Shown here in pieces: positions 1-7,515 of a stretch of 31,236 nucleotides of DNA (its first letter is position 1; the number at the start of each line of letters is the position of its first letter). The position numbers and the translations under genes are program-made. The stretch lies in IMG/VR virus record IMGVR_UViG_3300029448_000229, positions 1 to 31,236 of that record; one strand, given 5' to 3'. Origin of the DNA: a virus. The notes under the pieces are model-generated. The model saw only the letters and a program-made list of their open reading frames with translations, ran no database searches and was not told the origin of the DNA.

Positions 1-146
1 GAACTAGATGGTCATCTAAATTATGTACAGCGTAAATAAATTATTAGTCGTACCAGGCAAAAGCGACACTACCCTCCCCCTGGCCCAAACCTATAGCGTG
101 GGGGTCTCACAAAAATATTTCCCATTTTTTCATAAAGGAGTTTTAG
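1..146 (+). promoter_or_regulatory. Non-coding leader upstream of the first late gene
   Basis: No gene fits here. Visible elements are the right part of the GT-centred dyad (TAGATG at 5-10, CATCTA at 13-18, TGTACA at 24-29), a pair CCAGG (51-55) and CCTGG (79-83) that could close a loop, and a run CCCCC (76-80) that could pair with GGGGG (100-104). An AAAGGAG ribosome site lies just before the ATG at 147. I could not find a convincing sigma70-type promoter, so the leader role is inferred from position. Confidence 0.4.
2..99. repeat. Left copy of the 98-bp terminal overlap
   Basis: These 98 bases recur exactly at 31139-31236, in the same orientation. The base before the repeat differs (g at 1, a at 31138). 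The simplest reading is the overlap of a circular or circularly permuted assembly, giving a unique length of about 31,138 bp. A true short direct terminal repeat cannot be excluded from sequence alone. Confidence 0.9.
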
Positions 147-407
147 ATGGATAAAGAAACATTAGACTTAGTTCAAGCTAAGAATTACACCGACAAGGAA
201 GGCAATGAGAAGACCCAGTGGATTAAGGTAGGCAAGCTGTTTACCAAGATGGGTGTTCCGAGTTCTATGAAATTAGATTGTTATCCTATACCTGATGACA
301 AGGGTGAAGTATGGCTAAAGATATTTCCAAAAGATTATAAGGCTGTAGACCAGGCTAATGGTTTTGATAGTAGTAATGCAACCCTGGAGAGTGATATTGA
401 CTTCTAA
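147..407 (+). CDS. Small SSB-like (possible OB-fold) protein
   Basis: 86-residue acidic protein with a good AAAGGAG ribosome site. A central beta-rich stretch (residues about 13-63: YTDKEGNEKTQWIKVG, then a Lys/Asp/Pro segment ending in IFPKD) resembles small single-strand-binding-like proteins that are common in environmental phages. The last six residues, ESDIDF, recall the acidic SSB tail that docks partner proteins (DDDIPF in E. coli). If so it could protect single strands during RecT/exonuclease recombination, although it sits at the head of the packaging block. The family match is from memory and the tail is short, so the role is tentative. Confidence 0.5.
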   Translation: MDKETLDLVQAKNYTDKEGNEKTQWIKVGKLFTKMGVPSSMKLDCYPIPDDKGEVWLKIFPKDYKAVDQANGFDSSNATLESDIDF

Positions 408-804
408 GAGTAGAGTTATTCCCAAGATGAATAGTCTTGGTGGTGTAAGAGATATCAAGAAAAAGTTAAGAGGATCAGATGTTATATTTGAAAATAGGGA
501 GAAGCTTGCAGAAGCTCTACTATCGATTAGTCAGGCAAAAGTTACTGATGTTGTGGATTGGGATGATCAAGGCAAGGTTACTATTAAGAATATGGATGAA
601 ATACCGGAGCATGCACTACAATCCATTAAGAAGATTAAAGCGAGACCAGTGGGTGATAATTACGAAGTCGAAATCGAAATGATTGATAAAGTAAGAGTTC
701 TGCAAATGCTGGCTAAGAGTGCTGGTATTTTGGATAAGGAACATGAAAGTGAGAAGCCGAGTGTCATAGAAGTTAACATGGTTGGACCTAATGACAAAAC
801 TTAA
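397..804 (+). CDS. terS: Putative terminase small subunit
   Basis: About 135 residues if translation starts at TTG 397, which has GGAGA six bases upstream and overlaps the previous stop; the alternative is ATG 427 (125 residues), which has a poor ribosome site. The C-terminal part (EIEMIDKVRVLQMLAKSAGILDK) has the look of the end of phage terminase small subunits, where a helix with an LQ/LL-A pattern precedes a short tail. The small subunit binds phage DNA and hands it to the large subunit. Its place just before the large-subunit block supports the call. The gene between it and the large subunit is a GNAT protein, which is unusual. Confidence 0.6.
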   Translation: MTSKSRVIPKMNSLGGVRDIKKKLRGSDVIFENREKLAEALLSISQAKVTDVVDWDDQGKVTIKNMDEIPEHALQSIKKIKARPVGDNYEVEIEMIDKVRVLQMLAKSAGILDKEHESEKPSVIEVNMVGPNDKT

Positions 805-1249
805 TGCTATTCCCATATCATTGAAAGATAGTAATGAATATATTGAAAACTTTCATAGACATAACAAACCAGTACAAGGCAGTAAATTTTCTATTGGTTG
901 TATTTACCAGGATAAATTAGTTGGAGTTTGTATTGTTGGTAGACCTATATCAAGATTCAAAGATGATGGAGTTACAGCCGAAGTTACAAGAACTTGTGTA
1001 TTTGATGATGCTCCAAAGGGTGTAAATAGTTTTTTATATGCCAGGGCTTGGAGAGCTTGGAAGGCTATGGGTGGCAAAAGAATAATCACATATACCCTTC
1101 AGTCTGAAAGTGGTGCATCTCTTAGAGGGGCTGGCTGGAAAGTATTACATGAAGTTGAGATAAATAATAATCAAGGCTGGTTATCAAGAGATAACAGAAA
1201 ATTACAAGACGTTTCAAAACAACCTAAATTTTGCTGGATGTATGCATAA
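791..1249 (+). CDS. GNAT-fold acyltransferase-like protein, XF1762/Mom-like
   Basis: 152 residues from ATG 791, which overlaps the terminase small gene by 14 bases. The pattern is distinctive: FHRHN (21-25), FSIG, GRPISR (50-55), DDG, EVTR (64-67), ITYTL (99-103) and SGASLRGAGW (107-116). It matches the XF1762 family of GNAT-fold proteins as I know it, which resembles the Mu Mom DNA modification protein. Mom changes adenines in phage DNA to block host restriction. Lying between the two terminase genes, this protein could modify DNA before packaging. That function is inference; the GNAT-family call is the firmer part. Confidence 0.65.
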   Translation: MTKLNAIPISLKDSNEYIENFHRHNKPVQGSKFSIGCIYQDKLVGVCIVGRPISRFKDDGVTAEVTRTCVFDDAPKGVNSFLYARAWRAWKAMGGKRIITYTLQSESGASLRGAGWKVLHEVEINNNQGWLSRDNRKLQDVSKQPKFCWMYA

Positions 1250-2766
1250 TGGAAAAACCTGATAAATTAAATTTAGATTTTAGCACCTCACCTACAGTGT
1301 GGAAGTTCTTAAAGGATGATAGCTTTGTTAGAGGATTGATTGGTCCGGTGGGGTCAGGTAAGTCCTATGCTAGTTGTGCTGAGGTGTTTAAAAGGGCTGT
1401 ACAGCAAAAGCCGTCACCCAGGGATGGTGTAAGATATTCTAGGTTTGTTGTTGTAAGAAACAGTTATCCTATGCTCAAAACGACTACGATAAAAACCTGG
1501 CTGGAATTATTCCCTGAGAATATTTGGGGTAATTTGCATTGGTCTCCACCGATCAAACATCATCTAAAACTGCCGGCTAGAGGTAATGCATCCGGTATAG
1601 ATTGTGAAGTAATATTTCTTGCATTAGATCAACCCAAGGACCAACGTAAATTGCTTTCTATGGAACTTACTGGGGCATTTGTAAATGAAGCACGAGAGCT
1701 TCCAAAAGCTGTTATTGATGGGTTGTCTCATAGGGTAGGAAGATATCCTTCTATGGCCGATGGTGGGTGTACCTGGCGAGGTATATGGATGGATAGCAAC
1801 CCATGTGACGATGATCACTGGCTGTATAAGGTTGCTGAAAAAGAAAGGCCTAAAGGTAAGTTTGCCTGGCATTTTTACCGGCAACCAGGTGGAGTGCTTG
1901 AAGTGCCATTGAAAGATGTTCCAAAAGAAATACCGGAAGCCCAGGGATATATATCGGCTGGTGGTAAATGGTTTAAAACTAATCCTAAAGCTGAGAACTT
2001 ACATAATCTGCCGGATGGATATTATGATCAGTTGCTAGGTGGTAAGAATCTAGATTGGGTAAGATGTTATGCTGAAGGCAAGTATACTTATGTCCAGGAA
2101 GGCAGACCAGTATGGCCTGAATATGATGACAGCACTATGTCGGCTGATCTTGTCGTTGATGAGAATATACCAGTGCAAGTTGGATTAGACTTTGGATTGA
2201 CACCCTCGGCAGTCTTTGCTCAGAAAATGCCTAATGGAGCTTGGCATGTACTGCATGAAGTTGTCACTTTCGATATGGGCCTGGATAGATTTGTAAATAT
2301 TTTAAAATCAGAAATGGCTATCAGGTTTCCCAATAATGAATTTATGGTTTGGGGTGATCCGGCTGGTGCTTCAAGAGAAGGTATCTATGAGCAGACATCT
2401 TTTGATTTTTTAAAGACCAATGGCATATTAGCCAGGCCGACTGCCACTAATGATTTCAAAGTTAGAAGAGAAGCTGTGGCCATGCCCATGAATAGATTGA
2501 TACAAGGCAAGCCTGGGTTTTTGGTAAATAGAAAATGTCTTAGACTTAGAAAATCTTTAGCTGGTGGTTATCACTTTACCAGGGTAGCTGTAGGGGCTGG
2601 CCAGGAACGCTACAAAGATAGGCCGAATAAAAACGAACACAGTCATGTTGGAGACAGTGTTGGCTATTGTCTGCTTGGTGGTGGTGAAATGAGAAGAATG
2701 ACTAGAGGAACAAGAACTTTTACTCAGCCCATAGTAGCCCAAACAGATTTTAACGTATTTGCATGA
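1249..2766 (+). CDS. terL: Terminase large subunit
   Basis: 505 residues; ATG 1249 overlaps the preceding stop (TAATG), and no good ribosome site is seen, so coupling is likely. The ATPase domain has a Walker A motif GPVGSGKS at residues 32-39 and an acidic Walker B/catalytic segment with VNEARE at about 145-150. The RNase H-like nuclease domain shows LDFG (Asp about 314), GDPAG (Asp about 370) and HVGDSVGY (Asp about 469), the expected acidic triad. It packages DNA into the prohead and cuts it. Length and motif order are normal for the family. Confidence 0.93.
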   Translation: MEKPDKLNLDFSTSPTVWKFLKDDSFVRGLIGPVGSGKSYASCAEVFKRAVQQKPSPRDGVRYSRFVVVRNSYPMLKTTTIKTWLELFPENIWGNLHWSPPIKHHLKLPARGNASGIDCEVIFLALDQPKDQRKLLSMELTGAFVNEARELPKAVIDGLSHRVGRYPSMADGGCTWRGIWMDSNPCDDDHWLYKVAEKERPKGKFAWHFYRQPGGVLEVPLKDVPKEIPEAQGYISAGGKWFKTNPKAENLHNLPDGYYDQLLGGKNLDWVRCYAEGKYTYVQEGRPVWPEYDDSTMSADLVVDENIPVQVGLDFGLTPSAVFAQKMPNGAWHVLHEVVTFDMGLDRFVNILKSEMAIRFPNNEFMVWGDPAGASREGIYEQTSFDFLKTNGILARPTATNDFKVRREAVAMPMNRLIQGKPGFLVNRKCLRLRKSLAGGYHFTRVAVGAGQERYKDRPNKNEHSHVGDSVGYCLLGGGEMRRMTRGTRTFTQPIVAQTDFNVFA

Positions 2767-2774
2767 GGTGATTT

Positions 2775-3260
2775 ATGTTTACATCAGATGAGATTATGGA
2801 TGTCATGGGTGTCGATGGTATGAAACATAGGATAGTACCCTTTCATCAAAGACATATCCACATGGCTAACTTTAGATCATTTGAACAAGAACTCATTGAT
2901 GGTTTTGGAAGGCCACATATATCCGATTATGGTGTCGAAGGATTATCATTTACAGCTATTAGAAATTCTAAAGTAATTGTTATATGGGGATTGTATCCTC
3001 TATGGAAGGGAGTAGCTGAAGCCTGGATGCTTCCAACACATGATCTTGAAGAAAGTAAAATGATTTTTCATAAAGGAACATTGAAGTTTTTTGAGTATGC
3101 AACCGAGAAATTAAAGCTTCATAGGCTTCAAACCTATGTCTGTTCGACAAATTACCGAGCAATTAAGTGGATGGAAATGTGTTACTTTGATCGTGAGGGT
3201 TTATTAAAAAGATATGGCCCTGATATCAAAGACTATTATGTTTATGGGAGATTGTTTTAA
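2775..3260 (+). CDS. GNAT-like protein, resembles T7 gp13 type (DUF2833)
   Basis: 161 residues, preceded by GAGGTG. It has an acetyltransferase-like plan: an internal beta strand with VIVIWGLYPLWKGVAEAWML, then a helix FHKGTLKFFEYATEKLKLHRLQ and YVCSTNYRAIKWMEMCYFDREG, the usual GNAT ending in which an Asn/Ala pair precedes the last helix and a bulky aromatic strand. T7-like phages have a related small protein (gp13) near the head genes that is needed for a complete particle. No acyl substrate can be read from sequence. It is the second GNAT-like gene within 2 kb but is not an obvious duplicate of the first. Confidence 0.65.
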   Translation: MFTSDEIMDVMGVDGMKHRIVPFHQRHIHMANFRSFEQELIDGFGRPHISDYGVEGLSFTAIRNSKVIVIWGLYPLWKGVAEAWMLPTHDLEESKMIFHKGTLKFFEYATEKLKLHRLQTYVCSTNYRAIKWMEMCYFDREGLLKRYGPDIKDYYVYGRLF

Positions 3261-3493
3261 TGGGTGGTTTATTCGGAGGATCAAAACCTCCTCCAGGTCC
3301 AAGTCCTGAAGAGATTGCAGATCAGGAGGAAAGAGAAGAAAGAGCCGAAAGGCGAGAAACTGAAGAAAAAAGAAAGATAGCTTCCAGGCAAATCTCTAGA
3401 AGTAAGCGTAACAAGATGCTTATGTCAGGTGATGCAACCGGTGTTGAAGCACCCAAAAGAACATTAGGGCCAGGTAGAAATCCAAGGGCATGA
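3260..3493 (+). CDS. Small charged coiled-coil virion-associated protein, unknown
   Basis: 77 residues; the start overlaps the previous stop (TAATG). The N-terminus is Gly/Pro rich (GGLFGGSKPPPGPSP), followed by a highly charged helix with many Glu and Arg (residues about 19-48) and a basic tail ending GPGRNPRA. Similar short proteins sit just before the portal gene in many podoviruses and are thought to be minor virion components, but I do not recognise a defined family. Function is unknown. Confidence 0.65.
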   Translation: MGGLFGGSKPPPGPSPEEIADQEEREERAERRETEEKRKIASRQISRSKRNKMLMSGDATGVEAPKRTLGPGRNPRA

Positions 3494-3636
3494 GATCATA
3501 TCCTCGTAATCCTAAGAAGTTTGAAAAAGGGTTACCTATCTGCCCTATCTGCAAAATTGCTATGGCCAAGGTAGAAGAGGATGATGAAGTAAAGTTTGTA
3601 TGTCCGGCATGTAAAGGCCGTTCCGATGGTAGCTAA
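3490..3636 (+). CDS. 48-residue zinc-ribbon microprotein
   Basis: A short gene starting ATGA at 3490 on the stop of the gene before and overlapping the next gene by 11 bases. It encodes two Cys pairs, CPIC (residues 18-21) and CPAC (38-41), separated by 16 residues, a classic four-Cys zinc ribbon, with a basic N-terminus (RNPKKFEKG). The exact overlap on both sides and the intact metal motif argue that it is real. It may bind nucleic acid or a protein partner during packaging or portal assembly; the sequence does not say which. Confidence 0.7.
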   Translation: MRSYPRNPKKFEKGLPICPICKIAMAKVEEDDEVKFVCPACKGRSDGS

Positions 3637-3898
3637 AAAATTTCAGAACCCTGAAGGTGGATTGAATGAAGCTGGCAGAAAACATTTTAAAAAAACCGAA
3701 GGATCAAATCTCAAAAGACCACAGAAAACCGGAACAGATGGCAGACGAGTATCTTTTGCTTCTAGGTTTGGTGGGATGAAAGGTCCTGAAAAAGATGAAA
3801 AAGGAAGGCCAACAAGATTAAAATTAGCTCTCAAAGCGTGGGGTTTTGGAAGTAAAGAGAGTGCTAGAAACTTTGCAAATAGGCATAAAAAGACATGA
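3626..3898 (+). CDS. Small basic protein, conserved unknown of marine phages
   Basis: 90 residues from ATG 3626, which overlaps the zinc-ribbon gene by 11 bases. It is rich in Lys, Arg and Gly: GGLNEAGRKHFKKTEGSNLKRP, RRVSFASRFGGMKGP, RPTRLKLALKAWGFGSKESARNFANRHKK. The FASRFGGM...GKPT/RPTR...WGF....A..FA..H pattern is one I associate with a domain of unknown function found near head genes of environmental phages. High charge suggests DNA contact. It overlaps the portal start by four bases (ATGA), so it is translated with it. Confidence 0.7.
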   Translation: MVAKKFQNPEGGLNEAGRKHFKKTEGSNLKRPQKTGTDGRRVSFASRFGGMKGPEKDEKGRPTRLKLALKAWGFGSKESARNFANRHKKT

Positions 3899-5469
3899 CA
3901 AAATTAAATCCAAAAGACCTCAAAAAAAGATATGAAAATGCTGAACGTCAAAAAGCTCACTGGCGATCAATATACGAAGATGCCTACCGATATGCCCTAC
4001 CGGATAGAAATTTATACGATGGATATTATGAAGGCAATGTGCCAGGGCAAGATAAGATGTCCAAGGTTTTTGACTCCACTGCCATGCAATCGACACAGAA
4101 GTTTGCTAATAGAATACAATCCGGTCTATTTCCTCCCCAGCAATCTTGGTGTCGGTTGCAACCAGGTGATCAAATACCTGAAGAAAGACAAATAGAAGTA
4201 CAGCAAATACTAGATAGATATTCAGGGCAAATGTTCTCAGTTATGAGACAATCAAAGTTTGACCTGGCTATTGGTGAGTTTCTACAAGAACTGGCTATTG
4301 GAACGGCTGTCTTACTAATTCAGCCTGGTAATGATGTAGAGCCAATAAGATATAGTTGTATCCCAACCTTTTTAATCTCATTTGATGAAGGTCCTAATGG
4401 CAGTGTCGAAAGAGTTTATAGACGTATGAAAAGACCTTTTGAGGTTTTGGACCAGGAGTTTCCGGATATAAAAATACCACCTTCAATGGTTAGTCGATAT
4501 AGAGAAGACCCAACTGAAATGGTTGAATTGATTGAAGGCACATATTACGATAAAACTACCGGCAACATTCACTATCAGATTATATCCGACAATGGTGAAG
4601 ATGAATTAGTTTATCGAGAACTTAAAAGTTTTCCCTGGGTTATTTCAAGATACAGCAAGACAGCCGGTGAAAGATATGGAAGAGGTCCGGTATTGCTGGC
4701 CTTGCCTGATATTAAATCACTAAATGTTACAAAACAATTAGCCCTGAAGAATGCGAGTTTATCTATTGGTGGTGTCTTTACAGCTAGTGATGATGGTGTT
4801 TTAAATCCAAATACTGTTCGTATAGTTCCAGGAGCTATCATACCAGTGGCTAGAAATGGTGGCCCTCAAGGTGAAAGTCTGAAGCCCCTACCGAGATCAG
4901 GTGACGTTCAGCTAACCCAGTTTACCAGCAATGATCTTATTTCATCTATCAAGACAATCATGCTGGATGAAAGTCTGCCACCGGATAATATGTCAGCCAG
5001 GTCAGCAACTGAGATACAAGAAAGAATGAAACAGTTATCTCAAAACTTAGGATCAGCTTTTGGCAGATTAATATCTGAGACCATGTATCCGATTGTTAGA
5101 CGAACATTAGAACTTATGAACGAGCTTGGTATGATAGAACTGCCGTTGAAGGTCAATGGTTTGCAAGTCAAGATTAGTCCGACTGCTCCTCTTGCTATGG
5201 CTCAGAATATGGAGAAAGTTCAAGAAGTTTTAAATTATATGCAGATACTGCAAGGCCTTGGACCACAAGGCCAGTTATTTATGAACCAGGATAAGGCTAT
5301 GGATTTTATAGCTGACAATCTTGGCATACCGGCAAGTTTAAGAACGACACCGGAAGAAAGACAAGCATTGTTACAACAAGCCCAGCAAATGGCACAAATG
5401 GCACAACAACAAGGAATGATGAATGGACCAGGACCAGGCACAGAAGATCAGATACCTGAACAGCAATAG
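3895..5469 (+). CDS. Portal (head-to-tail connector) protein, T7 type
   Basis: 524 residues, normal length for the podovirus head-to-tail connecting family (T7 gp8). It opens with a helical Lys-rich segment and YRYALPDRN, then SKVFDSTAMQSTQKFANRIQSGLFPPQQSWCRLQPGD, a block typical of this family. The middle carries FLQELAIGTAVLLIQPG and FPWVISRYSKTAGERYGRGPVLLALPDIKSLN, and later SATEIQERMKQL and FGRLISETMYPIVRRTLELM. The C-terminus is a Gln/Met-rich tail (about residues 480-524). Twelve copies form the ring through which DNA passes and to which the tail attaches. Confidence 0.93.
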   Translation: MTKLNPKDLKKRYENAERQKAHWRSIYEDAYRYALPDRNLYDGYYEGNVPGQDKMSKVFDSTAMQSTQKFANRIQSGLFPPQQSWCRLQPGDQIPEERQIEVQQILDRYSGQMFSVMRQSKFDLAIGEFLQELAIGTAVLLIQPGNDVEPIRYSCIPTFLISFDEGPNGSVERVYRRMKRPFEVLDQEFPDIKIPPSMVSRYREDPTEMVELIEGTYYDKTTGNIHYQIISDNGEDELVYRELKSFPWVISRYSKTAGERYGRGPVLLALPDIKSLNVTKQLALKNASLSIGGVFTASDDGVLNPNTVRIVPGAIIPVARNGGPQGESLKPLPRSGDVQLTQFTSNDLISSIKTIMLDESLPPDNMSARSATEIQERMKQLSQNLGSAFGRLISETMYPIVRRTLELMNELGMIELPLKVNGLQVKISPTAPLAMAQNMEKVQEVLNYMQILQGLGPQGQLFMNQDKAMDFIADNLGIPASLRTTPEERQALLQQAQQMAQMAQQQGMMNGPGPGTEDQIPEQQ

Positions 5470-5716
5470 TGGCTGGGAAGGCATTGATGATCCACAAATG
5501 GTTTTTAAGAATGAGCCTAGTGAGATCGATAAAGCTTACATGAGAGTATTTACATCGGAAGAAGGTCAAAAGGTTTTAGATCATTTACGATCTATTACTA
5601 TTGATCAACCAGCCTGGACACCAGGAACTGAGCCTTCTTATGGATATTCTAGAGAGGGGCAAAACTCGATTGTAAGAGAAATTATTCAACGTATGAGGAG
5701 ATGCAGTAATGAATGA
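5423..5716 (+). CDS. Bbp19-like small virion protein
   Basis: 97 residues; the gene overlaps the portal 3' end by 47 bases, with AAGGAA placed seven bases before ATG 5423. The core AYMRVFTSEEGQKVLDHLRSIT...YSREGQNSIVREIIQRM has the Phe-x-Thr-x-x-Gly-x-x-Val-Leu and EGQ-x-x-x-Val patterns of the Bbp19 family, first noted beside portal and capsid genes of Bordetella phage BPP-1. Its role is not known; neighbours suggest head assembly. The long overlap could mean that the first 25 or so residues are dispensable, but no better start is seen. Confidence 0.65.
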   Translation: MDQDQAQKIRYLNSNSGWEGIDDPQMVFKNEPSEIDKAYMRVFTSEEGQKVLDHLRSITIDQPAWTPGTEPSYGYSREGQNSIVREIIQRMRRCSNE

Positions 5717-6485
5717 TGAAAAAGACGTAGCCCAGGAAGAACAACAATCTTCAGGTCTAATGGCCGAAGAAGCTGGGAATATAGAAAGCGAGGTAGCCAA
5801 TGAAGAAGAAGGAATCTCTCACATCCAAAATGAAGAAACTGGAGCAGAGGCAGAACTTGCAGAAGGCGAAGTCTATGAAAGGCCTGACTGGTTTCCGGAA
5901 AAGTTTTGGGATGAAACAGATGGTCCAAACATTGAAAACATGGCTAAAAGCATTAGTCACCTGGAAAAGAAACTAGGCGAGACAGCCCCTGATAAGTATG
6001 ATTTATCTGAAATTTCTGTTGATCCTGATGATGCAGTTATCCAGGCCGTCTTGGAGTTTGGTAAAGAAAAACAATTATCTAATAAATCTATTACTGGTTT
6101 GATCAATAAGGTTATAGATATTACTGGTGGTATAGAGAAAGAAGAAGAAATAAATACATCTCAAGAAAAAGAAAAGCTTGGTGTTAATGCTACTGAAATA
6201 ATTCAGTCTAATATTAACTGGAGTAAAAAACTTGTTGCAGATGGTGTCTTAACTCAAACTGATTACCAGGAGTTAGAGGTCCTGGGTGGTACTGCCGAAG
6301 GTCAAAGAGTGATGCAAAAACTTAGAGGTCTTATCAATGGCAAGCAAGAGATACCAACTGTATCATTACCTGGTGATATGCCTGATAAAACTGAACTCCA
6401 GGCTATGGTAGCTGATCCTAAATATCAATCTGATCCGGTTTATAGAAAGAAAGTTGAGCGAGCTTTTGAACAAGCTTATGGTTAA
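5709..6485 (+). CDS. Capsid assembly scaffolding protein
   Basis: 258 residues. The first 60 are very acidic (Glu-rich), followed by RPDWFPEKFWDE (58-69), a helix with MAKSISHLEKKLGE, then a long helical region and a basic C-terminal end (DPVYRKKVERAFEQAYG). The WFPEKFWD...LA.SY..LE motif is typical of scaffold proteins of T7-like and related podoviruses, and the gene sits directly before the major capsid gene. A basic C-terminus that contacts the capsid shell fits the family. The start has GAGGAG upstream and overlaps the previous gene by eight bases. Confidence 0.82.
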   Translation: MNDEKDVAQEEQQSSGLMAEEAGNIESEVANEEEGISHIQNEETGAEAELAEGEVYERPDWFPEKFWDETDGPNIENMAKSISHLEKKLGETAPDKYDLSEISVDPDDAVIQAVLEFGKEKQLSNKSITGLINKVIDITGGIEKEEEINTSQEKEKLGVNATEIIQSNINWSKKLVADGVLTQTDYQELEVLGGTAEGQRVMQKLRGLINGKQEIPTVSLPGDMPDKTELQAMVADPKYQSDPVYRKKVERAFEQAYG

Positions 6486-6658
6486 ATTTATTGTATAAGA
6501 ACTAGATATGTATTCTAGGGTTTACAAACTACTATATCTTGGTGTATCGTCTAATTAGATCGATAACTCTCGTCAGCCGATCATGCTTTAGTAAAGAGTT
6601 TAGGTCGGATTTTCCGGTAACCAAAACGATGTAATAATTTAACTATGGAGAAGTCTTA
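6486..6658 (+). promoter_or_regulatory. Leader region between scaffold and major capsid genes
   Basis: 173 bases without a gene, by far the longest gap in the structural block. It holds an inverted repeat CTAGA/TCTAG (6502-6506 and 6514-6518), a 10-bp palindrome TCTAATTAGA (6550-6559), the possible pseudoknot at 6565-6608, and a GGAG ribosome site eight bases before the capsid ATG. Capsid protein is needed in large amounts, so an extra promoter, a processing site or a stabilising RNA structure here would make sense. No clear promoter could be assigned. Confidence 0.5.
6565..6608 (+). ncRNA. Possible H-type pseudoknot in the capsid leader
   Basis: Two stems interlock: AACTCT (6565-6570) with AGAGTT (6595-6600), and CCGATC (6577-6582) with GGTCGG (6603-6608, one G-U pair). 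The order 5'A, 5'B, 3'A, 3'B, with only two bases between 3'A and 3'B, is the pseudoknot arrangement. A competing small hairpin CTTT/AAAG lies at 6586-6596. The structure is read by eye without energy calculation, and I match it to no known RNA family. Confidence 0.35.
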
Positions 6659-7513
6659 ATGGCTACAACTTTAAGTCCAGCGTTTGTAACGCTGTTTGAA
6701 GCTGAGGTTCATCAAGCTTATCAGGCATCTGCCACTCTAAGAAATGTTGCTCGTATGAGAACTGGAGTGGAAGGAAGCACTGCTAAGTTTCCGATCTTGG
6801 CTAAAGGATCAGCTTCTGTAAGAACACCTTCTACAGATGTTGTTCCATTAAATGGTACATTTTCAAGTGTAACTGCAACTCTTACTGATTATGTTGCTTC
6901 TGAGTATTCAGACATTTTTAATCAGGCAAAAATCAACTTTGATGAAAGACAAGAGCTTGCCAAGTTAGTTGGAAATGCAATAGGAAGAAGAGAAGATCAA
7001 ATCATTATTGATGCATTAATAGCTGGTTCTGCCGGTACTACAGTGGCTAATACTGTGGTGACAAGTGGTTCTGCCAGTGCTTCAGATTTGAATGTAGGAA
7101 AAATCATTGCAACGAAAAAAGGAATGGATGCTAAGTCAGTACCACCTACAGATCGTCACATGATTATCCATGCTAACTCACTAGCATCATTGCTTGGCGA
7201 TGAAAGAGCGATATCAGCAGATTTTGCTCAAGTCCAGGCTTTAGTCAGAGGTGAAGTAAACTCATTTATGGGTTTCACTATTCACATGATTGGTGATCGT
7301 GATGAAGGTGGACTTCCAAAAGATGGGTCTAATGACAGAACATGTTTAGCATTCCATAGAGATGCTATCGGTTGTGCCGTTGGTATCGCACCAAAGACAG
7401 AGGTCAACTACATTCCTGAGAAAACTTCCTTCTTAGTAACAGCAATGTATTCAGCCGGAGCAATCGTAATAGATGCGAATGGTCTTGTTGATGTAACTTG
7501 TAGGGAGAGTTAA
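6659..7513 (+). CDS. Major capsid protein
   Basis: 284 residues. It begins TTLSPAFVTLFEAEVHQAYQASATLRNVARMRTGVEGSTAKFPI, then GTFSSVTATLTDYVASEYSDIFNQAKINFDERQELAKLVGNAIGRREDQIIIDAL, the usual N-arm and E-loop to spine-helix plan of HK97-fold podovirus capsids of the shorter type. Later SVPPTDRHMIIHANSLASLLGDERAI and FMGFTIHMIGDR form the P/A-domain part. It follows the scaffold gene and has a long leader of its own. It assembles the icosahedral shell. Confidence 0.88.
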   Translation: MATTLSPAFVTLFEAEVHQAYQASATLRNVARMRTGVEGSTAKFPILAKGSASVRTPSTDVVPLNGTFSSVTATLTDYVASEYSDIFNQAKINFDERQELAKLVGNAIGRREDQIIIDALIAGSAGTTVANTVVTSGSASASDLNVGKIIATKKGMDAKSVPPTDRHMIIHANSLASLLGDERAISADFAQVQALVRGEVNSFMGFTIHMIGDRDEGGLPKDGSNDRTCLAFHRDAIGCAVGIAPKTEVNYIPEKTSFLVTAMYSAGAIVIDANGLVDVTCRES

Positions 7514-7515
7514 TC

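Noticed and set aside
3932-4195. Second plus-strand frame at the start of the portal gene
   Set aside because: Alternate frame of a strongly supported gene; no family likeness and no ribosome site.
6541-6640. Capsid leader considered as a tRNA or tmRNA-like gene (ends in GGTAACCA)
   Set aside because: No seven-base acceptor stem, no T-loop consensus, no anticodon arm at the right place.
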